Assembly (NCBI GenBank): GCA_035296565.1
Contig: DATHAQ010000027.1
Location: forward strand, 1-64,000
Direction of reading: 5' to 3'
Source of the DNA: JACCZR01 sp035296565
GTDB taxonomy: Bacteria > Actinomycetota > Thermoleophilia > Solirubrobacterales > Thermoleophilaceae
Length of the DNA stretch: 64,000 nucleotides
Positions 57,726-64,000 of the stretch are shown one piece after another; the stretch's first letter is position 1; every line of letters begins with the position of its first letter. Below the pieces are notes generated by a model that did not search any database, was not told where the DNA came from, and saw only the letters and a list, made by a program, of their open reading frames with translations. Both the position numbers and the translations under genes were made by a program.

Positions 57726-57731
57726 TAGGGT
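57726..57731 (+). promoter_or_regulatory. TAGGGT -10-like box
   Basis: TAGGGT lies 9 bases before the ATG at 57741; no ribosome binding site is visible. Confidence 0.45.
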
Positions 57732-57740
57732 CGCGCACAC

Positions 57741-58094
57741 ATGGAGCTGACGAACTCGATCAGAGTCGGCGCTCTCGGCCGCGTCGGGGTGGGGGCGAGC
57801 CTGCTGGGCAAGCCCGACACCGCCTACGGCTGGATCGGCGGGGAGGCCGACGGCCGCGGCGCCCAGGTGCTCACGCGAGCGCTGGGGATCCGCGACCTGG
57901 TGATCGGCGCCGGGGTACTGGCCACGGCCAGGGACCCGCGGGCGCTGCGACCGTGGTTGCTGGCCGGCGTCGCGGCGGACGCCGTGGACTTCGCGGCCAC
58001 GCTTGCGGGGCCCAGCGCGCCGGGGCGCAAGATCGTGCTCGGGGTGGCCGGATCCTCGACCCTGGCCGGGCTCTTCTACCTGCTTCGCGCCTAG
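57741..58094 (+). CDS. Small membrane protein (117 aa)
   Basis: 117 residues with three hydrophobic stretches (about residues 48-62, 70-86, 98-115), of the DUF4267-like type. N-terminus MELTNSIRVGALGRVGVGAS. No catalytic residues. Likely leaderless. Its stop overlaps the end of the convergent hydrolase-cyclase gene by 4 bases. Function unknown. Confidence 0.75.
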   Translation: MELTNSIRVGALGRVGVGASLLGKPDTAYGWIGGEADGRGAQVLTRALGIRDLVIGAGVLATARDPRALRPWLLAGVAADAVDFAATLAGPSAPGRKIVLGVAGSSTLAGLFYLLRA

Positions 58095-59431
58095 AGCGCC
58101 TCGTACAGCTCCCACTCGTCCGGGACGCCCTTGAGCTGGTGGGCACCGCGCTCGGAGAACTCGAGCCCTGAGCCGGCGACCAGGTCCTTGACGGTCCGCG
58201 ACACGAGCACCTGGCTCGGTCCAGCCAGCGCGCTCACCCGGGCGGCGATGTGCACTCCGATGCCGCCGATGTCGTCGCCGATGACCTCGATCTCGCCCGT
58301 GTGGAGACCGGCGCGCACGCGCACTCCCTGCCCGGCCGAGGATTCGACGATCGCGCGGGCGCAGCGGACAGCGCGCGCGGGGCCGTCGAAGGTGGCGAGG
58401 AAGCCGTCGCCGGTCGACTTCACCGCGCGCCCCCTGAAACGATCCAGCGCCTGCCTCACCGTCTCGTCGTGGCGGTCGAGCACCCCGTGCCAGCGCTTGT
58501 CGCCGAGCTCCGCGGCCGTGCGGGTGGAGCCCACGATGTCGGTGAACAGCACCGTCGCGAGCATCCGGTCGGGCTCGGGCTCGGCGCGCGTGCCCGTCAG
58601 GAACTCCTCGATCTCCCCGAGCGTCAGCTCGGGGTCCTGGTACCAGGGGATGTGATCGTCGCCGGGTATCTCCACGAGCTTGGCGTTGGGAAGGTGCTCC
58701 GCCAGCCAGCGGCTGTGGCGCACGTTGACCAGGCGGTCGTGACGGCGGTGGATGAGCAGCGTCGGTGTGTGGACGCTCGGGACCACGTCCCGGACGTCGG
58801 TGTCCAGAAACATCAGGGCCGCGGCCAGGAGCATCCCCGGGGAGATGCTCAGGCGCTCCAGCCGCGCGGTCCAGGCCCGCGTCTGGGGATCGTCCGCCTG
58901 GCTCGGCGCGGTCACCTCGAGCATCGCCCCCTCGCCCCAGTACGGCAGGAGCAGCTCCTGACCCGACTCGAGCAGCGCCTCGGCCGAGGACGCCCACGGG
59001 TAGTCCTTGGCCTCGGTGGACCTGGCCATTCCCCCGTAGAGCACGAGCGCCTGACAGCGGTCGGGATAGGTACCGGCGAACAGGATGCTCATGGGCACCC
59101 CCTCGGACACGCCGAGGAGGGCCGCCCGCTCCGAGCCGGCCGCGTCCATCACGGCCCGGACGTCGTCCATCCGCTGCTCCAGCGGCGGGGCCTCGGTCAC
59201 CGGGTCGGACATGCCCGAGCCGCGCCGGTCGAAGAGGATCACGCGCGCGAAGGAGCCCAGGCGGCGGAACGCGGCCGCCCAGGCCTCGTGCTCCCAGAAC
59301 AGCTCGAGGTGGCTCGCGAAGCCGGGCACGAGCACGAGATCGAGCTCCCCGTCGCCGAAGACCTGGTAGGCGATGTGGGTATCGCCGCTTCGGGCGTATC
59401 TCGTGTCAGGCGGTTGTGAGGCCGCCTTCAT
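58091..59431 (-). CDS. Alpha/beta-hydrolase fused to a class III nucleotide cyclase
   Basis: 446 residues. Residues 1-275 are an alpha/beta hydrolase with the nucleophile in LGVSEG, the acid in HRRHDRL, and the His in IPGDDHIPW. Residues 285-446 are a class III cyclase domain with metal Asp residues in LFTDIVGST and KSTGDGFLATF. The hydrolase triad looks intact, so the fold could act as a sensor that binds or cleaves a small ester before regulating cAMP synthesis. An open frame to 59476 adds residues encoded by a family-2 repeat, so I take the ATG at 59431. Confidence 0.9.
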   Translation of the reverse strand: MKAASQPPDTRYARSGDTHIAYQVFGDGELDLVLVPGFASHLELFWEHEAWAAAFRRLGSFARVILFDRRGSGMSDPVTEAPPLEQRMDDVRAVMDAAGSERAALLGVSEGVPMSILFAGTYPDRCQALVLYGGMARSTEAKDYPWASSAEALLESGQELLLPYWGEGAMLEVTAPSQADDPQTRAWTARLERLSISPGMLLAAALMFLDTDVRDVVPSVHTPTLLIHRRHDRLVNVRHSRWLAEHLPNAKLVEIPGDDHIPWYQDPELTLGEIEEFLTGTRAEPEPDRMLATVLFTDIVGSTRTAAELGDKRWHGVLDRHDETVRQALDRFRGRAVKSTGDGFLATFDGPARAVRCARAIVESSAGQGVRVRAGLHTGEIEVIGDDIGGIGVHIAARVSALAGPSQVLVSRTVKDLVAGSGLEFSERGAHQLKGVPDEWELYEAL

Positions 59432-59439
59432 GCGACTAG

Positions 59440-59490
59440 CCCCGGAGCGCAGGCCCGGCGTCGGCCGGCCGAGCATCGCGGCTCGGTCCC
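59440..59490 (-). repeat. Family-2 repeat, inverted copy
   Basis: Reverse-oriented copy (CCCGGAGCGCAGGCCCGGCG, then TCGGCCGGCCGAGCATCGC). It accounts for nearly the whole gap between the cyclase-fusion start and the enoyl-CoA hydratase stop. Confidence 0.8.
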
Positions 59491-59491
59491 G

Positions 59492-60271
59492 TCACCGTCC
59501 GGCGAACTCCGGGTCGCGCTTTTCCAGGAACGCGCGGGTGCCCTCGGCGAAGTCCTCGCTCGCGGCCAGCAGCTGCTGGGCGGTGACCTCCTGCTCGAGC
59601 GTCGCGGCCAGGGCCGGCTTGGCGGAGGCGTCCATGATCCGCTTGGCCAGGCCCACGGCCTGGGGCGCGGCGGCGAGCAGCTCGTTGGCGAAGGCCTCCG
59701 TGGTCCCCTCGAGGTCCTCGGCCGGCGCGATGCGGTTGGCAAAGCCGATGCGGTGGGCCTCGTGGCCGTCGATCACCTTGCCGGTCATGATCAGCTCCTT
59801 GGCTCGGCCCAACCCGACCACGGCAGGCAGCCGCGAGCAGCCGCCGACGTCGGGCAGGAGGCCCACCCGCACCTCCATGATCCCGGCCAGCGCGTCCTCG
59901 GCCATCAGCCGGAAGTCGGCGGCCAGCGCCAGCTCGAAGGCCCCGCCCAGGGCCGCCCCGTGGATCTGGCAAATCGTGGGCTTGGGCATCTCCTCGAGCA
60001 GGTTCCAGTAGTTGAGGATCGGCCGGCGGAAGGCACGCAGCTTCTCGGGCTCGTCGCTCAGGGTCTTGAGGTCCCCGAGGTCCATCCCCGACGAGAACAT
60101 GGCCCCCTCGCCGCGAACGACGACGCAGCGGACCGAGTCGTCGGATGCGGCGGCCTCGAGGGCCGAGCCCAGCTCGAGCACCAGCTCGGCGTTCATCGCG
60201 TTGCGCTTCTCGGGGCGCTGGAGGATCACGTGGCGGACCGCCCCGCGGTCCTCGGTTCCGACTACGGGCAT
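59492..60271 (-). CDS. Enoyl-CoA hydratase/isomerase family protein
   Basis: A 259-residue crotonase. The oxyanion-hole segments are GEGAMFSSGMDLGDL and IHGAALGGAFELALAADFR. The catalytic Glu of the second pair is replaced or shifted: MEVRVGLLPDVGGCSRL has no obvious Glu at the usual 164 position, so isomerase or other activity is possible. It is divergent from 3-hydroxybutyryl-CoA dehydrogenase across 48 bases. Supports crotonyl-CoA formation, but substrate unproven. Confidence 0.88.
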   Translation of the reverse strand: MPVVGTEDRGAVRHVILQRPEKRNAMNAELVLELGSALEAAASDDSVRCVVVRGEGAMFSSGMDLGDLKTLSDEPEKLRAFRRPILNYWNLLEEMPKPTICQIHGAALGGAFELALAADFRLMAEDALAGIMEVRVGLLPDVGGCSRLPAVVGLGRAKELIMTGKVIDGHEAHRIGFANRIAPAEDLEGTTEAFANELLAAAPQAVGLAKRIMDASAKPALAATLEQEVTAQQLLAASEDFAEGTRAFLEKRDPEFAGR

Positions 60272-60319
60272 GTGGATAGGCTCCCCGCGCTCGATGACCA
60301 GAAAGTGGAGGCAAAGCTA

Positions 60320-61204
60320 GTGGAGATCAAGAAGGTGGGTGTCCTGGGCGCCGGGCTGATGGGCCACGGGATCGCCCAGGTGGCGGCGCAGTCCGGCTAC
60401 GAGGTGGTCGTACGAGAGGTCGACGACGAGAAGCTGCAGAAGGGCTTCGGCCGCATCGAGAAGCAGCTCGCCCGCGCCGTCGAGAAGGGCCGCGCCGAGC
60501 AGTCCGAGGCCGATGCCGTCAAGGAGCGGATCCAGCCCACCACCGACTACTCCGACCTGGCGGACTGCGACCTGGTGATCGAGGCCATCACCGAGGACCT
60601 GGCGCTCAAGCTCGAGATGTGGCGTGAGGTGGACGGCGTCGTCAAGCCCGAGGCCGTGTTCGCCACCAACACCTCCTCGCTGCCGGTCATCGACCAGGCC
60701 GCGTCCACTTCGCGGCCCGACAAGTTCCTCGGCCTGCACTACTTCAACCCCGCTCAGGTCATGAAGCTGGTGGAGGTCGTCCGCGCGGTCACCACCTCGG
60801 ACGAGGCCTTCGAGGTGGGCGTCGAGTTCGCCAAGGCCAACGACAAGCTCGGCATCCCCACGAAGGACAAGGCGGGCTTCATCGTCAACCGCCTGCTCGT
60901 GCCCTACATGCTCGACGCCATCCGCGCCTTCGAGGAGGGCGTGGGCTCGGTGTCGGAGATCGACGAGGCGATGAAGGCCGGCGCGGGACACCCGATGGGC
61001 CCCCTGACGCTCGCCGACTTCGTCGGGCTGGACACCATGGGCGCGATCTGCGGCGTCATGTACCAGGAGTTCGCCGAGCGCCGCTTTGCCCAGCCGCCGA
61101 CACTGCGCAAGATGCTCGCCGCCGGCTGGTACGGCAAGAAGTCCGGGATGGGCTTCTACGACTACTCGGGCGCCACCCCGGTCGAGAACGCCGGGCTCGG
61201 CTAG
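60320..61204 (+). CDS. hbd: 3-hydroxybutyryl-CoA dehydrogenase
   Basis: A 294-residue 3-hydroxyacyl-CoA dehydrogenase. The NAD(P) Rossmann motif is VLGAGLMGHGIAQVAA, the catalytic His in GLHYFNPAQVMKLVEVV, and the C-terminal helical domain has AGFIVNRLLVPYM and GPLTLADFVGLD. GTG start with GTGGAGG upstream. It would interconvert acetoacetyl-CoA and 3-hydroxybutyryl-CoA, the entry to the crotonyl-CoA/ethylmalonyl-CoA route. Confidence 0.93.
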   Translation: MEIKKVGVLGAGLMGHGIAQVAAQSGYEVVVREVDDEKLQKGFGRIEKQLARAVEKGRAEQSEADAVKERIQPTTDYSDLADCDLVIEAITEDLALKLEMWREVDGVVKPEAVFATNTSSLPVIDQAASTSRPDKFLGLHYFNPAQVMKLVEVVRAVTTSDEAFEVGVEFAKANDKLGIPTKDKAGFIVNRLLVPYMLDAIRAFEEGVGSVSEIDEAMKAGAGHPMGPLTLADFVGLDTMGAICGVMYQEFAERRFAQPPTLRKMLAAGWYGKKSGMGFYDYSGATPVENAGLG

Positions 61205-61262
61205 CGATCAGTCGGTGCGGTGCTCGCCCGGCCGATGCTCGGGCTGCGCTCCTCCCGGCGGA
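61205..61262 (+). repeat. Family-2 repeat extending into a gene
   Basis: Forward copy (GTGCTCGCCCGGCCGATGCT, CGGGCTGCGCTCC). It follows the hbd stop and covers the last 17 codons and stop of the convergent VOC gene. Confidence 0.75.
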
Positions 61263-61600
61263 GCCGCCATCACCTCGACGCGGTGCCCCCCGGGGCTCCG
61301 CACGAATGCGCGCGGCGCGCCCCAGTGCTCTTCGCGCCGGTCGGGCTCGTGGCCCGCGGCGCTCAGCTCGGCCAGCGTGGCCTCGTAGTCCCCGGCCACC
61401 ACGGCGGCGTGGCCCTGGGGCGGCGCCACGGGCTCGTCGGCGAACAGGAGGTGGACCTGCGTCGAGCCGCGTTGGAGCCACGAGCTGCGCTCGCGCAGCG
61501 AGGGCGGAGGCTCGACCAGCTCGAACCCGAGGATGGCCCAGAACCGCTCCGCGGCCGCGCGGTCGGCGGGGTCGAGCTCGAGGGCGACGTGCTGGAGCAC
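61208..61600 (-). CDS. VOC-family protein with a repeat-derived C-terminal tail
   Basis: 130 residues. A glyoxalase-fold protein: LQHVALELDPADRAAAERFWAILGF opens the first module and GAPRAFVRSPGGHRVEVMA the second, with a Glu ligand. The last 17 residues (GGAQPEHRPGEHRTD region) are encoded by a family-2 repeat and lie after the fold, suggesting the original stop was overtaken by repeat insertion. It is convergent with hbd and lies 7 bases before the peptidase-like gene on the same strand. Confidence 0.82.
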   Translation of the reverse strand: MLQHVALELDPADRAAAERFWAILGFELVEPPPSLRERSSWLQRGSTQVHLLFADEPVAPPQGHAAVVAGDYEATLAELSAAGHEPDRREEHWGAPRAFVRSPGGHRVEVMAAPPGGAQPEHRPGEHRTD

Positions 61601-61607
61601 GGCCCGC

Positions 61608-62840
61608 TCAGGCGTCGGAGTCGTCCTCGGCCAGGAGCGTCTCGTGGCGTGACAGGTCGGGCCCGATCTCCGCGTCCAGGCGCTGGATCAGCTCGGCGGT
61701 GAAGCCCGAGGCGCGCTCGAGGGCCTCGTCGTCGAGGTTGTCCATCACGTCGCTGGGCTGGTGGTGGTGGGGGACATAGCCCACGCTGTTGCGGCAGGCG
61801 ACGGTGATCGCGGGATAGCCCGCGCTGCGGACGATGGAGGCGTCGGTGGCGGTGCGAAAGGCAAGCGGCCGGGCCTTGAACGAGCCGTCCTCGCCGTCGT
61901 CCTCGGCGATCTGCTCGGCGATCTGAAACAGCTGAGGGTGCGATTTGCCCGGCAGCAGCATGCCCTCCTGGGCGCCGTAGCGCACGGTGCCCGCGCCCAC
62001 CTCGTCGACGTTGATGAATACGCTGCGCTCCTTGTCGAGGTCCTCCTTGTGGCGCTTGAGGAAGGCCTTCATGCCCAGGCCGAACGACTCCTGGCCGCCG
62101 GTGATGACGACCCAGACCGCGAAGTGCTCCAGCTGGCCGCCGAAACGCTCGGCCAGGCCGAGCACCGTGGCCACGCCGGATGCGTTGTCGTTGGCGCCGG
62201 GGACCGGGTTGGCGACGGCGGCGTCCAGCAGCGCCACGATCACCACGAGGAGCGCAACCGTGGGCAGCAACTGCACCGCCGTGAGCGCGCTCCCCTGCAT
62301 GCCGAGCATGCGGATGAAGCAGCAGATGAGCAGGACGAGCAGGGCGGCCATGAACGGGACGAAGGGACCGATGGTCCGGTTGAGGCGACCGCCGAGCACG
62401 GCCAGGCGCTCCTGCAAACCGCGGGCGAAGATCATGCCGCCCCGGGAGCTGTCGACGTGCGCGACCAGGATGATCTGCCCGTCGCGGTCCTCGCCCTCCG
62501 GCGAGACGACGTTCTGGGAGGCGCGCCGACCGGTCAGGCGCCGCAGCGGCCGGAACAGACCCGTCGCGTCGCCGAAGGCCGACAGGGTGGCGAGGAGCAC
62601 CAGGCCGAAGCCCACTGCGGGCAGCGCCACGGAGACGAGGCTGCCGATCACCGCGACGAGGGCGTGGATCAGGTGCACGACCGCCCAGCGCGGATAGATG
62701 TCGATCGACTCGACCTCCACCTCGCGGCCCATCTCGGTGAGCCGCTCCTCGACCCGGCCTGCGGCTCGCCGCTCGGCATCGGTGCCGGCCCGGCGTCCCG
62801 CCTCCTCCACGAGGGTGTCTATCTCGGCACGGACGTCCAA
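61608..62840 (-). CDS. M28-like peptidase with membrane segments, catalytic Glu replaced by Gln
   Basis: 410 residues from TTG at 62840. Zinc-site motifs of M28 aminopeptidases are seen: VAHVDSSRGG, PGANDNASGVA (Asp), NVDEVGAG and the late His in HHHQPSDVM. At the catalytic pair, normally EE, the sequence is GGQESFG: the second Glu (metal ligand) is kept, but the general-base position is Gln. Hydrophobic stretches near residues 50-95 and 160-215 interrupt the domain, giving a membrane-anchored protein. It may be an inactive homologue. A start upstream would run through a tRNA gene. Confidence 0.82.
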   Translation of the reverse strand: MDVRAEIDTLVEEAGRRAGTDAERRAAGRVEERLTEMGREVEVESIDIYPRWAVVHLIHALVAVIGSLVSVALPAVGFGLVLLATLSAFGDATGLFRPLRRLTGRRASQNVVSPEGEDRDGQIILVAHVDSSRGGMIFARGLQERLAVLGGRLNRTIGPFVPFMAALLVLLICCFIRMLGMQGSALTAVQLLPTVALLVVIVALLDAAVANPVPGANDNASGVATVLGLAERFGGQLEHFAVWVVITGGQESFGLGMKAFLKRHKEDLDKERSVFINVDEVGAGTVRYGAQEGMLLPGKSHPQLFQIAEQIAEDDGEDGSFKARPLAFRTATDASIVRSAGYPAITVACRNSVGYVPHHHQPSDVMDNLDDEALERASGFTAELIQRLDAEIGPDLSRHETLLAEDDSDA

Positions 62841-62865
62841 GAGCGGGCAGCCTAGCCAGATCGGA

Positions 62866-62948
62866 TGCCCGGGGTGGGATTCGAACCCACACGCCCTTTC
62901 GGGCAATCGATTTTGAGTCGACAGCGTCTGCCGTTCCGCCACCCGGGC
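62866..62948 (-). tRNA. tRNA-Leu (anticodon CAA)
   Basis: 83 bases. The acceptor arms GCCCGGG and CCCGGGC pair. The anticodon loop is CTCAAAA (anticodon CAA, reads UUG). The long variable arm (GCCC-GAAA-GGGC) is that of a class II tRNA, and the T-loop GTTCGAATC is canonical. Discriminator base A. CCA is not encoded. It sits just upstream of the M28-like gene on the same strand. Confidence 0.95.
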
Positions 62949-62981
62949 GAGCGGTCGGAGTCTAGATCCGGCTTCCCCTGC

Positions 62982-63470
62982 CTAGGCGGTCTGAGGACTG
63001 CCCTCGTACCCGTCGTAGTCGTCGTCCTCATCGGTCACCTCGACCTCGACGTTCCAGTTCTGCTGGAAGCCGCGTAGGGCGAAGGCGATGAGCAGCACGG
63101 ACACCGGGATCAGGATCACGGTGAGCAAGCCGAGGATGCTCGGTTCGAGCGCCGGAGTGTCGAAACCGGTCTTGTCGCGCGCGAACCACGCCGGCGCGGC
63201 AACGGCGGCGAAGACCGCGAGCAGGATCGCCCCCGCCGCGGCCACGGGCAGCACGCCGCGGTTCCAGCGCAGCACGAAGAAGGCGACGACGAGGTAGACG
63301 AGGAAGTAGAAGATCGCCAGCGGGATCATCCCCTGGAGCTCGGAGAAGCCGCCGAGCGTGACTGCCCCGACGAGGACCGCGCTGGTGACAAGCAGCAGCA
63401 CGACCGCGGCCCGCGTGGCCTTCGACTCAGCCTTGTCCCGGTTGGGATGCTCGAGCCTGGTCTCCGCCAT
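62982..63470 (-). CDS. Four-helix membrane protein
   Basis: 162 residues with four hydrophobic helices (about residues 24-42, 48-66, 72-92, 113-135) and a strongly acidic C-terminal tail (TDEDDDYDGYEG). It begins MAETRLEHPNRDKAESK. A frame open upstream to 63764 is non-coding in character. No recognised family. It is the gene nearest to the 5' side of the tRNA, on the same strand, but there is no reason to link them. Confidence 0.75.
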   Translation of the reverse strand: MAETRLEHPNRDKAESKATRAAVVLLLVTSAVLVGAVTLGGFSELQGMIPLAIFYFLVYLVVAFFVLRWNRGVLPVAAAGAILLAVFAAVAAPAWFARDKTGFDTPALEPSILGLLTVILIPVSVLLIAFALRGFQQNWNVEVEVTDEDDDYDGYEGSPQTA

Positions 63471-63625
63471 CGCGCGGCAGTGTACGCCTCCCGGCGAAAC
63501 GTTGCGGCGGTTCTGCGCGCGCGCAGCCCTGCGACCTTGCCCGCGCCCCGAGGTGAGCGCTGCGGTCAGCCGCTGGGCGCCGCCGGCCAGGCTTCCCGCG
63601 GCAGGCGCGGGATACTGGCGGGGCG

Positions 63626-64000
63626 ATGTCGCAGGAGAACGTGGACTTGGTGCGGCAGCGGATCGCCGTCCTGGCCGCCGGCTTCGATCACGGGGACTTC
63701 GAGCGAGGAGACTTCGACGCCTTCTTCGAGTGGCTCGACCCCGAGATCGAGTGGCGCGGTCCACGCGAGTTCCCCGACCTGGCCGAACCGCGTTTCGGAC
63801 ATGCAGGCGTACGCGAGTACATCACGATCCTGCTCGAAGCCCTCGAGGACTACCGAATGGTGCCGGAGGAGTTCATCGACGCAGGCGACGATCGGGTACT
63901 CGTGTTCTCGCGTGAAGGCGGGCGCGGGAGAGGCAGCGGGGCCGAGGTTGTGACACAGCCGACCGCGCACGTATGGACGATTCGCAACGGCAAGGCGATT
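63626..64000 (+). CDS. SnoaL/NTF2-like protein (3' end outside window)
   Basis: The first 125 residues of a SnoaL-like alpha+beta barrel: MSQENVDLVRQRIAVLAAGF is the typical first helix, DAFFEWLDPEIEWRG the second, and the strands DDRVLVFSREGG and AHVWTIRNGKAI follow. The window ends inside the gene. Such domains include ketosteroid-isomerase-like enzymes; no catalytic residue can be assigned. Good start context: ATG directly after GGGCG. Confidence 0.8.
   Translation, partial: MSQENVDLVRQRIAVLAAGFDHGDFERGDFDAFFEWLDPEIEWRGPREFPDLAEPRFGHAGVREYITILLEALEDYRMVPEEFIDAGDDRVLVFSREGGRGRGSGAEVVTQPTAHVWTIRNGKAI

Noticed and set aside
59432..59476. Earlier start of the hydrolase-cyclase gene
   Set aside because: The extra 15 residues are encoded by a family-2 repeat, and the same peptide pattern appears before unrelated genes with the repeat.
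62841..62942. Start of the M28-like gene at 62942
   Set aside because: That frame runs through the tRNA-Leu gene. The TTG at 62840 begins a plausible helix immediately after it.

Overview
This is a gene-dense, very GC-rich actinobacterial segment with almost no intergenic space. Many neighbouring genes share stop/start overlaps (ATGA, GTGA, TTGA, TGATG). The gene content points to class Thermoleophilia (order Solirubrobacterales or close relatives). Evidence is the secreted protein at 17121-17570 with the N-terminus typical of that group, an F420 biosynthesis cluster, GTP-dependent PEP carboxykinase, ethylmalonyl-CoA pathway enzymes, LPXTG/sortase genes and class III cyclase-ATPase regulators. 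The taxonomic assignment is inference from gene content; no rRNA gene is present. No phage, transposase, plasmid or CRISPR signature was seen. The longest stretch without a gene is 52316-52589 (274 bases), and it consists of duplicated palindromic sequence.

Layout. 1-9.4 kb: a gene tail, an acyl-CoA dehydrogenase, an SCP2-like protein, an Fpg/Nei glycosylase, an anti-sigma-type ATPase, and an operon of sucC, sucD, a one-cluster ferredoxin and a histidine phosphatase. Next come a secreted phosphoesterase and the divergent malyl-CoA lyase / mesaconyl-CoA hydratase pair. 9.4-16 kb: sortase, pckG, mobA, class III alcohol dehydrogenase plus metallo-beta-lactamase hydrolase, and small proteins. 16-24.4 kb: meaB, ethylmalonyl-CoA mutase, a cyclase-ATPase regulator and clpS. 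24.4-28.4 kb: an envelope group of two glycosyltransferases, an LPRTG protein and a glycosidase-like secreted protein. 28.4-36.8 kb: crotonyl-CoA carboxylase/reductase, a MarR-controlled exporter, a PD-(D/E)XK-like coiled-coil protein, an acyltransferase and a YgfZ-type protein. 36.8-40.9 kb: a metal group (multicopper oxidase, ZIP transporter, DtxR regulator), an SDR and dodecin. 40.9-48.3 kb: an F420-type oxidoreductase and a TetR-controlled leucine-type catabolic operon. 48.3-55.6 kb: a THI5-like binding protein, aquaporin, and the F420 genes fbiC, cofE, cofC, cofD and npdG. 55.6-64 kb: HMG-CoA lyase, SDR, a hydrolase-cyclase fusion, enoyl-CoA hydratase, 3-hydroxybutyryl-CoA dehydrogenase, an M28-like membrane protein, tRNA-Leu(CAA), and a truncated SnoaL-like gene.

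How the genes fit together. Ccr, Ecm, MeaB, Mch, Mcl, a candidate methylsuccinyl-CoA dehydrogenase, enoyl-CoA hydratase and 3-hydroxyacyl-CoA dehydrogenase together cover most of the ethylmalonyl-CoA pathway for acetyl-CoA assimilation. SucCD and PEP carboxykinase connect its C4 output to the TCA cycle and gluconeogenesis. The acyl-CoA dehydrogenase, methylcrotonyl-CoA carboxylase pair and HMG-CoA lyase form a leucine-type degradation route. The F420 genes supply the cofactor for the LLM-class oxidoreductase.

Most notable for a second look. (1) Four genes have conserved N-termini reachable only through a CTG start codon lying on or against the upstream stop codon. (2) There are two families of dispersed intergenic repeats, one forming a local tandem array and one supplying the last codons of a gene. 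(3) A TAnnnT box lies 6-10 bases before the start codon of many first genes, suggesting leaderless transcription. (4) A 127-128 bp tandem duplication includes the 3' end of fbiC. (5) Key residues are lost in the M28 protein and in the Fpg zinc finger.
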